From the NCBI RefSeq assembly GCF_014304815.1, contig NZ_CP047958.1:1-64000 (forward strand): 64,000 nucleotides of DNA, read 5' to 3'. The translations under genes were made by a program, and so were the position numbers. Shown piece by piece: positions 54,918 to 64,000 of the stretch. The notes below the pieces were generated by a model that was not told the origin of the DNA, did not search any database, and saw only the letters and a list, made by a program, of their open reading frames with translations. The stretch comes from Synechococcus sp. MIT S9220 (lineage in GTDB: Bacteria > Cyanobacteriota > Cyanobacteriia > PCC-6307 > Cyanobiaceae). Each line of letters starts with the position of its first letter. The stretch's first letter is position 1.

Positions 54918-56552
54918 ATGCTCAGATCAGCTGTCCAGCCCGCTGTGATGCCCCGTTCCGCTCCAGTTGCAGTCTTCAGGCTTCTCCCATGGATTTGGCT
55001 TCCGGTTTGGGCGGGCCTGGGTTGTCAGGCCCAGGTCATCGAGCAGCCTTCGCCTCCTTCTGAAGCTCAAGATGAGGCTGTTGTGGTGCCGACTCATCGA
55101 AGCGTGCCATTGCCGCCCTCGGCCAGGAACTCCGTTCTCTGGGTGTCACTCGACGATCATCTCGGTGCAGGAACTCGGTCCGATCGATCGGCTGCTCAAT
55201 TGACGTTGATCAGCGCGGGAGCTGCTCCACTGCGACTGCTGGATCAAGCCGGACAGCTTGTGTTGTCGACTGACAGGCTGCGCTTCAGCTGGCGACGCGT
55301 CGCTCTCCAGGAACCTCTCGATGTGGCCCGACGTGTGGCCGGACCGTTTGCGAGTTTCGAGTCAGCCGACCAAATCGCTCAGCGATGGCGTGGTCAGGGG
55401 GTGGAGGCGCAGGTGGCTCATCCAGGCGAATGGGAGGTTTGGGCTCCCGCTGAAGCGCTTGATCTTGCAGGTGTGTCCCTGCGTGAGGTCAGTCAGCGCA
55501 TCAGCAGTGTTGTGATGCCCGTGCTCGAGGGGCCCGAGGGAGGACGCACCCTGCAGGGGCCTCTGCATGTGCAAGCTCCTGATGGCATGCGTTGGAACGG
55601 TGGTGTTCTGCGCGGACCGTTTCGTCTGCAGGCGGACGCCTATGGCAGCTGGACGTTGCTGGAGCAGCTTCCGCTCGAGCGTTATCTCGAGGGGGTGGTG
55701 CCCCATGAGATCGGATCGGGATCCCCAGCGGCTGCTTTGCAGGCTCAGGCTGTGCTGGCTCGCACATGGGCTTTGGCCAATAGCCATCGTTTTGCTCTGG
55801 ATGGGTATCACCTCTGCAGTGACACCCAATGCCAGGTGTACAGCGATCCACGTCTGGCAAGCCCAGCCGTTCGACAGGCCATCCGTGCCACGTCCGGGGA
55901 GGTCTTGTTGTGGGATGGCCAGCCGATTCATGCGGTGTATCACGCGACCAATGGCGGCGTGAGTGCTCACGCTGAGGAGGCCTGGAACATGGAGCCACTT
56001 CCCTACGTGCAGGTTCAGGCGGATGGTGCGGCCGCTTGGGGTCAGTCGATCTCCCTGCCTCTGCGCAGCAACCAGGACGTTCAGGCTCTGTTGAACAACG
56101 GGGCTGGTGCCTATGGAGCAGGTCATCCCCGTTTTCGCTGGAGCCGTGTTTACACCGCAGGACAGCTAGCCCAGGCGCTGGCCGCTGCAGACCAGGGAGA
56201 TCCTGTCCCGACATCGATCAGCGTGCAGAAGCGCGGGCCCAGCGGAAGGGTTCTCGCCCTTGAGATTGATCGGGATCGTGGAGCCAAACCCGTGGTCTTG
56301 GAACTGGATGCCATCCGGCGCACCCTTCGCCGTTTGCCCAGCACGTTGTTCGTTGTTGACGCTGAAGGGGCGGGGGTCTGGCGCTTTCAAGGCGGAGGAT
56401 TTGGCCATGGAGTTGGGCTGTCTCAGGCAGGTGCGATCGATCTGGCCGATCGCGGTTGGAGTGCTCAGCGAATCCTGCAGCACTATTACCCCGGAACCCA
56501 GCTGGGGCCATTCACAGCTCCTGCTGGGTCCGCTCCTTCCAAGGCCCCCTAA
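54918..56552 (+). CDS. exported SpoIID/LytB-domain protein
   Basis: A 544-residue exported protein. A hydrophobic N-terminal segment (VFRLLPWIWLPVWAGLGC) acts as signal or anchor; the cysteine is not a perfect lipobox. Residues about 250-520 form the SpoIID domain, with PLERYLEGVVPHEIGSGSPA, ALQAQAVLARTWALANSH, CSDTQCQVYSD, VYHATNGGVSAHAEEAWN and the closing GGGFGHGVGLSQAGAIDLAD. SpoIID proteins are lytic transglycosylases acting on stem-peptide-free glycan. The domain order suggests a glycan-remodelling role in the periplasm. ATG 54918 was chosen to avoid overlap with rpmI. The GT2 gene follows after 8 bases. Confidence 0.88.
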   Translation: MLRSAVQPAVMPRSAPVAVFRLLPWIWLPVWAGLGCQAQVIEQPSPPSEAQDEAVVVPTHRSVPLPPSARNSVLWVSLDDHLGAGTRSDRSAAQLTLISAGAAPLRLLDQAGQLVLSTDRLRFSWRRVALQEPLDVARRVAGPFASFESADQIAQRWRGQGVEAQVAHPGEWEVWAPAEALDLAGVSLREVSQRISSVVMPVLEGPEGGRTLQGPLHVQAPDGMRWNGGVLRGPFRLQADAYGSWTLLEQLPLERYLEGVVPHEIGSGSPAAALQAQAVLARTWALANSHRFALDGYHLCSDTQCQVYSDPRLASPAVRQAIRATSGEVLLWDGQPIHAVYHATNGGVSAHAEEAWNMEPLPYVQVQADGAAAWGQSISLPLRSNQDVQALLNNGAGAYGAGHPRFRWSRVYTAGQLAQALAAADQGDPVPTSISVQKRGPSGRVLALEIDRDRGAKPVVLELDAIRRTLRRLPSTLFVVDAEGAGVWRFQGGGFGHGVGLSQAGAIDLADRGWSAQRILQHYYPGTQLGPFTAPAGSAPSKAP

Positions 56553-56560
56553 AGTTCTCC

Positions 56561-57946
56561 ATGTTTCGTCGTGGTGGGAGGGCTGTGGCCGCAGGGACTG
56601 GAGATCACCGCCGCGGCAAGACGGTCTTCTTCCTGGCGGCCTGTGGCTGGGCCAGCGCGGCGCCCCATTGGCTGGATCCATCCCGGAGTCTGATTCCTGC
56701 CTTCACTCTGGCGATGGTGCTCGGGGGCTACGCCCTGCGCACTTTGATGCGAGGCCCTGATCAGCAGAGCACGCAGAGCAAGGGCAGCGATACGGATGAT
56801 TCTCCGTCCTTCTCAGCGGCCATGTCCGCGGAGCTCTTTCCAACGGTGGATGTGGTGGTTGCTGCCCGTGATGAGGAAGCGGTGGTCACTCGCCTGGTGG
56901 AGCGCCTCAGTGCCTTGCGCTACCCCGATGGACGTCTGAGTTTGTGTGTGGTGGATGACGGCAGCGAAGACCGCACTCCCGACCGTCTCGCAGAGCTTCA
57001 GGTTCGTTTCCCTTCATTGCGGGTGATCAGCCGGCCTAGGAATGCCGGCGGAGGAAAGTCGGGTGCTCTCAATGCCGCTCTGGCTCAAACCGAGGGTGAA
57101 TGGCTGCTGATTCTTGATGCGGATGCCCAGCTGAGTTCGGATCAGCTGGAACGGTTGATGCCCTTCGCAACCAGCGGTGATTGGTCCGCCGTTCAGATGC
57201 GAAAAGCGGTGACGAATGCAAGCAGCAACTGGTTAACCCGTGTTCAGGCCATGGAGATGGCCTTTGATGCCCAGCTTCAGGATGGACGGCTTGCCGGTGG
57301 TGGAGTGGCTGAACTGCGCGGCAATGGTGAGCTGTTGCGCCGGGATCTGCTGGAAGCCTGCGGTGGTTTCAACGAGGACACCGTCACTGACGATCTGGAT
57401 CTGAGTTTTCGTTTGATGCTTCACGGAGCTCGGATTGGCATCCTCTGGGATCCACCGGTCCAGGAGGAGGCCGTTGAGTCGCTTCAGGCACTCTGGAAGC
57501 AGCGCCAGCGTTGGGCCGAAGGAGGCTTGCAACGCTTTCTCGACTACTGGCCGGGCTTGATCTCTTCGCGTCTGACCCCTGCCCAGCGAAGGGATATGGC
57601 ATGTTTCTTCCTGCTTCAGTACGCCCTTCCCGTGGTCTCCTGGGCGGATCTGTTCACGAGTGTGATCAGCCGCACCACGCCGGCTTATTGGCCTTTGTCG
57701 ATCGTGGCCTTCAGCGTGTCCGGGGTTGCCTATTGGCGTGGCTGTCGACGCCCCAGCGAAGGGCCCGATTTGCCCTCGCCGGGTCTGTTCAATCTTCTGC
57801 TGGGCATCGCCTATCTCAGTCACTGGTTCCTTGTGATCCCCTGGGTCACCCTGCGCATGGCGTTTCTTCCCAAACGACTGGTCTGGGCCAAGACCACGCA
57901 CAGCGGACAGGATGAGACGCTTCAGGCTTCAGAACCTGGGATTTAG
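56561..57946 (+). CDS. membrane-bound family 2 glycosyltransferase
   Basis: A 461-residue processive-type GT2 enzyme. The N-terminus has a membrane region (PAFTLAMVLGGYALRTL). The catalytic domain has DVVVAARDEEAVVTRLVERL, the first aspartates in VVDDGSEDRTPDRL, the DxD-like LLILDADAQLSS, TDDLDLSFRLM and the QxxRW motif QRQRWAEGG. Further membrane helices follow at about 345-430. The D,D,D,QxxRW set is that of polymer-forming or ceramide-type transferases, so it may make an envelope polysaccharide or glycolipid; the donor and acceptor cannot be read. It is coupled to the SpoIID gene and overlaps the convergent dnaX by 4 bases. Confidence 0.86.
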   Translation: MFRRGGRAVAAGTGDHRRGKTVFFLAACGWASAAPHWLDPSRSLIPAFTLAMVLGGYALRTLMRGPDQQSTQSKGSDTDDSPSFSAAMSAELFPTVDVVVAARDEEAVVTRLVERLSALRYPDGRLSLCVVDDGSEDRTPDRLAELQVRFPSLRVISRPRNAGGGKSGALNAALAQTEGEWLLILDADAQLSSDQLERLMPFATSGDWSAVQMRKAVTNASSNWLTRVQAMEMAFDAQLQDGRLAGGGVAELRGNGELLRRDLLEACGGFNEDTVTDDLDLSFRLMLHGARIGILWDPPVQEEAVESLQALWKQRQRWAEGGLQRFLDYWPGLISSRLTPAQRRDMACFFLLQYALPVVSWADLFTSVISRTTPAYWPLSIVAFSVSGVAYWRGCRRPSEGPDLPSPGLFNLLLGIAYLSHWFLVIPWVTLRMAFLPKRLVWAKTTHSGQDETLQASEPGI

Positions 57947-59883
57947 TTGTTGAGGTCCACGTCCAGGACCTGACCATTGAAGAAGTCAGCGAAGCGCTTC
58001 ACCTTTTCATCCATGGCGGAAGGCTCAGGGCGCACTGGCGGGAGTGTTGTTGCTTGAGCCGACACGTCGGCAGTGCCTGTCTGAACGGGTGCTGTTTGGC
58101 TGGTGGCAATCGAGGGAGCTGCAGTTGCCTGCGGCGGTTGGGCAGAAGCCGTTGCTGATGTGGGTGCTGGAGAGGCTGCATTGTTTGGCACCACAGCGGC
58201 TGATGCAGCGGGGGAAGGCAGCTGAACGCCGTTGCTGGGAGCCAGTGCAGGTGGTGGTGCCGTTGTGGATGCTGTTGGGTTCGGCATTGCTGCCATCGGA
58301 GCTGCGCCTCCATGGTTTTCGAGCACTAGCTGACGGTTGCCTCCCATGGCAGTTGCAATCGCTTTTTCCAGCAAGGTTGCTCGGCTCTGCACCATGCCCA
58401 TCCAGTTCCCGGAAACCTGCACGACGGCGCGGTGGCTGTCGAGCCGGACCAGCCGGGCCTGCTGCGACAGCAGCATGCGCGTGGAGGGAAGTTCCAGACT
58501 GGCCAGGATTTGTTGCCAGAGCTCACCAAGGTCTTCGCTTGGAGCGGGAGTGGTTGCAGCTGCTTCAGCTGGGGGCTCGGATGTTGCAGCTGCCTGTGAA
58601 GGCGGCGAGTGGGTGTTGGATGTGTCGGGAAGGCTTACCGCTGGCACGGCTATTGAGGTATCGGCTGTTGAGGTGTTGGCTGTTGAGGCAACAGCTGGTG
58701 CTGGGGCAGGCGCTGGTGTTGGAGCAGCCGCAGGAGCCGCAGAGCTCACTCGAGCTGGTGCTGAGGTTGCTGCGCTTGTCGGTGCGGCTGGTTCAGCCAG
58801 CAAACCGAGCAGCAGCACCTCCAGCCAGAGCCGAGGTTGCACGCTCTGACGCAGCTGTTGTTCAGCGCCTCGAAGCTGAGCTTGCCACTGCAGCAGTCGT
58901 GTCCGGCCAATGGATTTGGCGAGGTCCGGCAGTTGATCGCGGAACTGTGGGGAGACACCGGTGAGTTCAGGTCGATTTGGAGCAGCGGCCATCAGCACGA
59001 GATCCCGCAGGATCCCTGCCATGCCCTGAAGAACGGATCCGGCATCACGGCCGCGGTCAAGCAATTGACGGCTCGCTTCCAGCAGCGTCACGGGCTCACT
59101 GGTGCTCATGGCCTTCACCAGCTCCAGCAACTCCTGCTCAGGAACCGCTCCCAGCAAATCCCATACCGCTCCGGCTTCGATCGGTCCAGGTAGAAGGCTG
59201 AGCTGATCCAGCAAGCTCTCTGCATCGCGCAGGCCCCCCTGGGCTCGTTGGGCCACCACATGCAGAGCTTCCGGTTGGATGGGAATCGACTCCTCTGAGG
59301 CGATCCATTGGAGGTGCTGCTCAAGTGCATCGAGAGGAATGCGCCGAAAGTCAAATCGCTGGCAGCGGCTGAGGATGGTGGGCAGAACCCTCTGTGGGTC
59401 GGTTGTGGCCAGCACGAACACCACCTGTGGAGGTGGTTCCTCCAGGGTCTTGAGCAGCGCATTGAAGGCTGCGGTGGAGAGCATGTGGCACTCGTCAACC
59501 ACATAAACCTTCCAGCGCGCCTGCACTGGAGCGAACCTTGAGCGCTCGATCAGGTCGCGGATGTTGTCGACGCCGGTGTTGGAGGCGGCATCAATCTCGA
59601 TGACATCCAGTGCTGTGCCTGAGGCGATCGTGTTGCACAGTTCGCAGTTGCCACAGGGTTCCGGCGTCGGACCGTCGTTGCTGAGGCAGTTGAGTGATCG
59701 GGCCAGGATGCGAGCGCTGGACGTTTTACCCGTTCCGCGGGGTCCGCTGAAGAGATAGGCCGGGGCAATGCGTCCGGTGCGCAGTGCATGCCCAAGGGTG
59801 GCCGCAATCGCTTCCTGGCCCACCAGCTGATCAAGCCGTTGGGGCCGGTACTTGTGATGCAGTGGCTGGTACGGCTGGCTCAT
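57943..59883 (-). CDS. dnaX: DNA polymerase III subunit gamma/tau
   Basis: DnaX forms the clamp-loader motor that loads the beta clamp encoded at the other end of the window. The 646-residue protein has the AAA+ core: HHKYRPQRLDQLVGQEAIAA, Walker A FSGPRGTGKTSSARILARSL (about 46-65), the zinc-binding CGNCELC, VYVVDECHMLSTAAFNALLK and the SRC motif in LPTILSRCQRFDF. The region about 365-470 and the last 130 residues are P/A/T/S-rich linkers around a tau-like domain with LGELWQQILASLELPSTRML. No intein is present. It overlaps the GT2 gene. Confidence 0.95.
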   Translation of the reverse strand: MSQPYQPLHHKYRPQRLDQLVGQEAIAATLGHALRTGRIAPAYLFSGPRGTGKTSSARILARSLNCLSNDGPTPEPCGNCELCNTIASGTALDVIEIDAASNTGVDNIRDLIERSRFAPVQARWKVYVVDECHMLSTAAFNALLKTLEEPPPQVVFVLATTDPQRVLPTILSRCQRFDFRRIPLDALEQHLQWIASEESIPIQPEALHVVAQRAQGGLRDAESLLDQLSLLPGPIEAGAVWDLLGAVPEQELLELVKAMSTSEPVTLLEASRQLLDRGRDAGSVLQGMAGILRDLVLMAAAPNRPELTGVSPQFRDQLPDLAKSIGRTRLLQWQAQLRGAEQQLRQSVQPRLWLEVLLLGLLAEPAAPTSAATSAPARVSSAAPAAAPTPAPAPAPAVASTANTSTADTSIAVPAVSLPDTSNTHSPPSQAAATSEPPAEAAATTPAPSEDLGELWQQILASLELPSTRMLLSQQARLVRLDSHRAVVQVSGNWMGMVQSRATLLEKAIATAMGGNRQLVLENHGGAAPMAAMPNPTASTTAPPPALAPSNGVQLPSPAASAAVVPNNAASPAPTSATASAQPPQATAAPSIATSQTAPVQTGTADVSAQATTLPPVRPEPSAMDEKVKRFADFFNGQVLDVDLNN

Positions 59884-59906
59884 GCACTGCCGGCAGGATT
59901 CTGAGG

Positions 59907-60611
59907 CTACCGAGGTTCAGGTCGTGAGACTGTGTTTTCTGCTGGAGAGGTCTCATCCAGCAGTGAATGCAGCTTGTCTTCCATGTCTTCAACGGCTGCG
60001 AGTTCATCGGCGATGCTCCGGCCTGTGAGCAACAGCTGCTGACTGCGTCGATTCACGCGTTCATCAGCCCCCTGACAAGGCATGCCTTGCATCCAGGTCT
60101 CCGCCTGTTCCAGGGTGCTGTCCAGTTTCTGCATCAGTCGGATTCGCAGTTTCTGAAGTTGTTCCAGAGCTCGCCTGGCACGTTGGCGAGACTGTTCATC
60201 GATGACTCCCTTGCGCAGCAGCACACCCAGGCCGGTGAGCAGGGCCGCAGGCATCAGCTGGCCGAGTGCCAGTGCACCGAGGCTGCCTGTATGGAGCCAG
60301 TCCTCCACCTGACCGCTCCGATGCCGCCCTGTTTTGCACCAGTTGGCGAAGTGCTCGCAATTGTTGAACAGCAGGTTGTAGTTCTGTTCGCCAACCCTGC
60401 TCATGGCCCTTCTCAGGGTCACCCCCGCCGGTGATGCCTGTTCATGGCTGACCATGCTCACCTCTTGCCCCCTGCTGAACTCTTCGAGGGAGCTGCGCAG
60501 GATTTCCCGACCTTCCAGGTAATGGGCGACCGAGCCATCGCCCAGATCGATCCCGTGGTGCAGGAACAAACCGTGCTGACGAGGAACCCTTAGATGGTCG
60601 GCGGTGGCCAT
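59907..60611 (-). CDS. LRAT/NlpC-superfamily protein
   Basis: A 234-residue protein with the LRAT (NC) catalytic layout: HHGIDLGDGSVAHYLEG at about 18-34 carries the histidine pair, and LLFNNCEHFANWCKTG at about 79-94 the nucleophilic cysteine. LRAT-type proteins are thiol acyltransferases or hydrolases of the NlpC/P60 superfamily. A hydrophobic region LGALALGQLMPAALLTGLGV at about 109-128 may dip into the membrane. The C-terminal half is a long helical region with KLRIRLMQKLDSTLEQAETW. Its substrate is unknown. It sits between clpX and dnaX on the same strand, 95 bases after clpX. Confidence 0.75.
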   Translation of the reverse strand: MATADHLRVPRQHGLFLHHGIDLGDGSVAHYLEGREILRSSLEEFSRGQEVSMVSHEQASPAGVTLRRAMSRVGEQNYNLLFNNCEHFANWCKTGRHRSGQVEDWLHTGSLGALALGQLMPAALLTGLGVLLRKGVIDEQSRQRARRALEQLQKLRIRLMQKLDSTLEQAETWMQGMPCQGADERVNRRSQQLLLTGRSIADELAAVEDMEDKLHSLLDETSPAENTVSRPEPR

Positions 60612-60706
60612 GGCCTTGATCGTGGGCAGACCTGAGTCTCTCGCGAAGTTCCTGTTCAGACAGGCTCAGAGAGTGGGGGTCTACCGAACCGCAGGGGTTG
60701 GTCCGA

Positions 60707-62062
60707 TCAGGCTGATTCCTGCTGGCGATCCTTGCCGGGCAGCGACACCACCTTGCCACCTGTGTGCTCCTCCACCATGGCACGGGTGATTGTGAAGTCC
60801 GGCACGTTTTTGCGAGAGGGGAGCTCGTACATGAGGTCGAGCATCAGCTCTTCAACAATGCCGCGCAAGGCTCTAGCACCGGTCTTGCGTCGATGCGCCT
60901 CCTGAGCGATGGCTTCGATGGCTCCTGCTTCGAAGTCAAGTTTCACGTTGTCCATGCTCAGCAGCGTTCTGAACTGCTTGACCAAGGCATCCCTGGGCTC
61001 GGTGAGGATGGATTCCAGGGCATGTTCGTCGAGTGGATCGAGAACAGCACTCACCGGCATGCGACCGATGAACTCAGGAATCAGTCCGTACTTCACCAGG
61101 TCATCGGGCTCGAGGTGACGCAGCACCTGGGAAGCCTGAAGATCGCGTGTGGCCTTGCCGCGACCGCGTCCGTCACTGGGCACGAAGCCAATGGCGTTTC
61201 GACCCATGCGTTTCTGCACCACATCGTCTAACCCCACGAACGCACCGCCACAGATGAACAGGATCTGGCTGGTGTCGATCTGGATGCAGTCCTGATAGGG
61301 ATGTTTGCGACCCCCCTGCGGCGGGACATTGGCGACGGTGCCTTCCAGCATCTTGAGCAGTGCCTGTTGCACCCCTTCACCGGAAACATCCCTGGTGATC
61401 GATGGGTTTTCGCTCTTGCGAGCGATCTTGTCGATTTCGTCGATGTAAATGATCCCCCGTTGAGCGAGATCCACATCCATGTCGGCCTTCTGCAGCAGCC
61501 TCAGCAGAATGTTTTCCACGTCTTCGCCCACGTAGCCCGCTTCCGTGAGGGTGGTGGCGTCGGCCACGGCGAAGGGCACATCCAGCATCTCCGCCAGGGT
61601 TTGGGCAAGCAGCGTCTTGCCACACCCCGTGGGGCCGATCAGAAGAATGTTGGATTTGTGCAGCCTGGTGGCTGTCTGTTCCGTTTCCCCTTTGCCGTCG
61701 CCCTGCCAGGCCAGGCGTTTGTAGTGGTTGTAAACCGCCACCGACATCACTTTCTTGGCAGCGTCCTGTCCCACGACCTGCTGGTCAAGGAAACCCTTGA
61801 TCTCCTGTGGTTTGGGAATGGAGGCGAGGGTCGGGGCAGGCTTTGTGGTCTTGCGCGTCTGGTTTGAGCCGCTCTTGCGCGTCGGCTCACTGCCTTGCCG
61901 GGCACCACCCTGCGCGTCGATCAGTTCCTCGTCCAGGATCTCGTTGCAGAGATCAATGCACTCATCACAGATGTAGACCCCTGGTCCGGCAATCAGCTTG
62001 CGCACTTGCTCCTGGGACTTTCCGCAGAAGGAGCACTTCAGATGGGCGTCGAACTTGGCCAT
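60707..62062 (-). CDS. clpX: ATP-dependent Clp protease ATP-binding subunit ClpX
   Basis: ClpX is the AAA+ unfoldase that feeds substrates to ClpP. The 451-residue protein has the N-terminal zinc-binding domain (Cys10, Cys13, Cys32, Cys35 in KCSFCGK and YICDECID), Walker [21 protein letters not shown], the pore loop with [12 protein letters not shown], Walker [14 protein letters not shown], and the C-terminal [20 protein letters not shown]. An acidic and basic linker at about 50-75 separates the domains. It is 88 bases downstream of clpP; the order tig-clpP-clpX on one strand is a standard arrangement. Confidence 0.97.
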   Translation of the reverse strand: MAKFDAHLKCSFCGKSQEQVRKLIAGPGVYICDECIDLCNEILDEELIDAQGGARQGSEPTRKSGSNQTRKTTKPAPTLASIPKPQEIKGFLDQQVVGQDAAKKVMSVAVYNHYKRLAWQGDGKGETEQTATRLHKSNILLIGPTGCGKTLLAQTLAEMLDVPFAVADATTLTEAGYVGEDVENILLRLLQKADMDVDLAQRGIIYIDEIDKIARKSENPSITRDVSGEGVQQALLKMLEGTVANVPPQGGRKHPYQDCIQIDTSQILFICGGAFVGLDDVVQKRMGRNAIGFVPSDGRGRGKATRDLQASQVLRHLEPDDLVKYGLIPEFIGRMPVSAVLDPLDEHALESILTEPRDALVKQFRTLLSMDNVKLDFEAGAIEAIAQEAHRRKTGARALRGIVEELMLDLMYELPSRKNVPDFTITRAMVEEHTGGKVVSLPGKDRQQESA

Positions 62063-62150
62063 CGGGCGCTTCGCAGGTCAGTCGGAACACAGAGCAGGAT
62101 CGGAACGATCTCAACCCAGATACTGAGGATCGCGACAGAACGGGCTGGTG

Positions 62151-62840
62151 TCAGCCCTCCGTAACGATTTCTCCGTCTCCTAAACTGTCAACAACCCGAT
62201 CGATCAAGCCGTAATCAACGGCTTCAGCGGGAGACATGAAGTTATCCCGGTCCGTATCTTCGGCAATCTTGTCCAAGGGCTGGCCGGTGTGATCGGCCAT
62301 CAGACCGTTGAGAGTTTCCTTGAGGAACAGGATTTCTTTGGCTTGGATTTCGATATCAACAGCCTGGCCTTGAGCGCCACCAAGGGGTTGGTGAATCATG
62401 ATCCGTGCGTTGGGAAGCGCTAGTCGCTTGCCTTTGGCACCTCCAGACAGCAGGAACGCTCCCATGGAGGCTGCCAAGCCGTAGCAGATGGTGACGATGT
62501 CAGGAGCCACCTGCTGCATGGTGTCGTAGATCGCCAGACCTGCAGTCACAGAGCCGCCTGGGGAGTTGATGTAGATCTGAATGTCTTTCTCGGGATCTTC
62601 CGCTTCGAGGAACAGCAGCTGAGCCACAAGGGCGTCCGCCACTTGATCATCAACACCGGTGCCAAGAAAGATAATCCGCTCGCGCAACAGTCTGGAATAA
62701 ATGTCGAAGGCGCGGTCACCTCGACCGGACTGTTCAACCACCGTGGGCAGCACCCCAGGAGCTGCCTGAGGATGCTGCGAGACAGGTTGAATCCCCTGCC
62801 AGCGGTTCTGAATTGGATGGTGACTGCGGACGTCGATCAC
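62151..62840 (-). CDS. clpP: ATP-dependent Clp protease proteolytic subunit
   Basis: ClpP is the serine peptidase of the Clp machine. From GTG 62840 it has 229 residues; a longer frame reaches 62867. The catalytic serine is in [15 protein letters not shown], the histidine in [14 protein letters not shown] and the aspartate in [30 protein letters not shown] is the family N-terminal core. The first 28 residues are a proline-containing extension that may be processed. Cyanobacteria have several ClpP paralogues; this is the one linked to clpX and tig. It is 41 bases downstream of tig. Confidence 0.95.
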   Translation of the reverse strand: MIDVRSHHPIQNRWQGIQPVSQHPQAAPGVLPTVVEQSGRGDRAFDIYSRLLRERIIFLGTGVDDQVADALVAQLLFLEAEDPEKDIQIYINSPGGSVTAGLAIYDTMQQVAPDIVTICYGLAASMGAFLLSGGAKGKRLALPNARIMIHQPLGGAQGQAVDIEIQAKEILFLKETLNGLMADHTGQPLDKIAEDTDRDNFMSPAEAVDYGLIDRVVDSLGDGEIVTEG

Positions 62841-62881
62841 TCGGCGGCTGGCGGGCTTTGCATGCAATCTATGGCTGTAGA

Positions 62882-64000
62882 TCAGGCTTCGGCGTCATCA
62901 CTGTCCTTCTTGGCGCTTTTCGCCTTGGTGGTTTTTTTCTTTTCAGCGGGTTTTCCACTCTTGGCCGCGGCCTTCTTCGCTGTTCCCTTGCTCTCTTTGC
63001 CTAAGTCTTCAGGTGCTTTGTCGGTGACGGTGCTGTTGTCTTCCAGCCAACCCAGGAGTTTCTCCTGAAGCAGATCGTCCAACACGGCCTGACGAAGACG
63101 TTCGGGGTCGATGTCGCGTTCGCCGGCGAGTTGCTGCTTCACATCCTCGAGCTTGGCGTCAATTTCACCGTCTTCGACTGTGAGTTTTTCACTCTCGGCC
63201 AGTGCTGTTAAGGCGAGACTTCGGCGCAGGCGCTCCTCCGCTTCAGGGCGTGATGAGTCCATCAGGTTGCGGACCAGTTCGGGAGTGAACAGAGATTTCA
63301 CATCCATGCCCTGCTGGGCAAATTGTCCAGCGGTCTGTTCCACCAGATTGCGAACCTCCTGCTGGATCAGGCTTTCGGGAAGCTCAACCTCGAGCTGTTC
63401 CACGAGTGCGGCCAGCAAGGCGTCATGTCGGTTGCTGCGTGCGCGGCGCTCGGCGTCATCCTTCAGACGCTTTTCAAGGTCGCTGCGCAGATCAGCCAGA
63501 GACTCCTGTTCGCTGGCCTGCTTGGCGAAGTCATCGTTCAGTTCAGGTAGCTCGCGGGTCTTGAGGTCTTTCAGTTCGATCTCAAAGTTGGCCTTGCGAC
63601 CGCGTGCATCCTCCTTGGGATAGTCGTCGGGGAATGTGCACTCAACGGTTTTGCTGTCGCCGACCGCCATGCCCACCACGCCTTCAATGAAGCCAGGGAT
63701 CATGCGGCCGTGCTCGAGGTCCACATCCATGGAATCGGCGCTGCCGCCCTCGATCTCACTGCCGTCGTCGCTGTAGCTGCCTTTGAATCCCACAACAGCG
63801 ATATCTCCCTTTTCTGCCTTGCGTCCTTCCACGGGAACCACGGTGGCCAGCTGGCGGCGTGAGTCCTCGAGCATTTCGTCCACGCGGGCCGGGTCGTAGC
63901 TGACGCTCTCCGCTTCGGCCTTCAGACCCTTTGTGCTCTTCAGCTTTGGTGTGGGAGCTACATCGGTTTCCAGCGTCACTGTGATGCCTTCACCCGGCTT
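62882..64000 (-). CDS. tig: trigger factor (3' part, runs off window)
   Basis: Trigger factor is the ribosome-associated chaperone with FKBP-type prolyl isomerase activity. The visible 372 residues cover the peptidyl-prolyl isomerase domain ([40 protein letters not shown]) and the C-terminal substrate-binding domain with the arm helices. The ribosome-binding N-terminal domain, with its FRK motif, is missing because the gene continues past 64000; the frame is open to the last base. The C-terminus is lysine- and alanine-rich ([20 protein letters not shown]), longer than E. coli's. It heads the clpP-clpX unit. Confidence 0.95.
   Translation of the reverse strand, partial: KPGEGITVTLETDVAPTPKLKSTKGLKAEAESVSYDPARVDEMLEDSRRQLATVVPVEGRKAEKGDIAVVGFKGSYSDDGSEIEGGSADSMDVDLEHGRMIPGFIEGVVGMAVGDSKTVECTFPDDYPKEDARGRKANFEIELKDLKTRELPELNDDFAKQASEQESLADLRSDLEKRLKDDAERRARSNRHDALLAALVEQLEVELPESLIQQEVRNLVEQTAGQFAQQGMDVKSLFTPELVRNLMDSSRPEAEERLRRSLALTALAESEKLTVEDGEIDAKLEDVKQQLAGERDIDPERLRQAVLDDLLQEKLLGWLEDNSTVTDKAPEDLGKESKGTAKKAAAKSGKPAEKKKTTKAKSAKKDSDDAEA

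Noticed and set aside
55362-56214. Two minus-strand frames (254 and 237 residues) inside the SpoIID gene
   Set aside because: They are antisense to strongly conserved SpoIID motifs and match no family.
1-64000. CRISPR arrays, insertion sequences, prophage or rRNA
   Set aside because: I saw no spaced direct repeats, transposase or integrase motifs, phage structural genes or rRNA segments on either strand.

Overview
The window looks like the conventional start of a marine picocyanobacterial chromosome, most likely a marine Synechococcus. The base composition is moderately GC-rich and the genes are tightly packed on both strands. The opening order is dnaN, a PRC-barrel protein, purL, purF, a gyrA/parC paralogue, a TPR protein and queG, which from memory is the order at the start of Prochlorococcus and Synechococcus chromosomes. 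Lineage markers include the plastid-type Gap2, the sulfolipid genes sqdX and sqdB, a Ycf37-like TPR protein, a CYP38/TLP40-like lumenal cyclophilin, an Ssl1498-family light-harvesting-like mini-protein, a glycine-rich RRM protein and CbiD of anaerobic-type cobalamin synthesis. The species assignment is an inference from gene content; no search was run.

Layout. Positions 1-245 hold DnaA-box-like motifs and nested AT-rich inverted repeats, a plausible part of oriC, followed by dnaN. Positions 1.4-20.9 kb carry purine synthesis (purL, purF), a type II topoisomerase A subunit, queG, a HpsJ-like and a DUF502 membrane protein, nusB, ftsY, a GAF-PP2C phosphatase, argH, the RRM protein, dusA, msrB and a flavoprotein. 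Positions 20.9-25.0 kb are a minus-strand type IV pilus motor block (pilB, pilT, pilC). Positions 25.1-36.5 kb hold grpE, dnaJ, a TusA-like gene, rsgA, ybaB/ebfC, murB, murC, gap2, thiL, the cyclophilin, efp, accB and pdxA, with a strong terminator after gap2.

Positions 36.3-42.5 kb are the most accessory-looking part. They hold small hypothetical proteins, an HNH endonuclease diverging from a SNF2/SMARCAL1-like helicase, two small secreted proteins, a half-size AbrB-like membrane protein, three tiny cyanobacterial genes and a tRNA-Gly(CCC). Positions 42.5-64 kb return to core functions: an alanine-glyoxylate-type aminotransferase, cbiD, guaA, PBP2, sqdX/sqdB, thiG, the Ycf37-like protein, rplT/rpmI, a SpoIID-domain protein, a family 2 glycosyltransferase, dnaX, an LRAT-domain protein, clpX, clpP and the 3' part of tig, which runs off the window end.

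How the genes work together: chromosome replication (dnaN, dnaX, topoisomerase), protein folding and quality control (grpE, dnaJ, tig, clpP, clpX), cell wall (murB, murC, PBP2, SpoIID), purine supply (purL, purF, guaA) and photosynthesis-linked carbon and membrane functions (gap2, sqdB/sqdX, cyclophilin, Ycf37-like) are interleaved. Most genes sit a few bases apart or overlap by 4-50 bases, so there is little room for independent regulation. No stretch over 300 bases lacks a gene; the largest gaps are 1-245 and 38152-38359. I saw no insertion sequence, prophage, CRISPR array, rRNA or recognisable riboswitch.

The points most worth a second look are the SNF2-HNH divergent pair, the cysteine-rich tail on PilB, the missing canonical start codon of cbiD, the AT-rich purF island with a bridging 46-codon ORF, a promoter-palindrome upstream of a tiny gene at 42.15 kb, and the homogenised 21-base repeats in the RRM gene.
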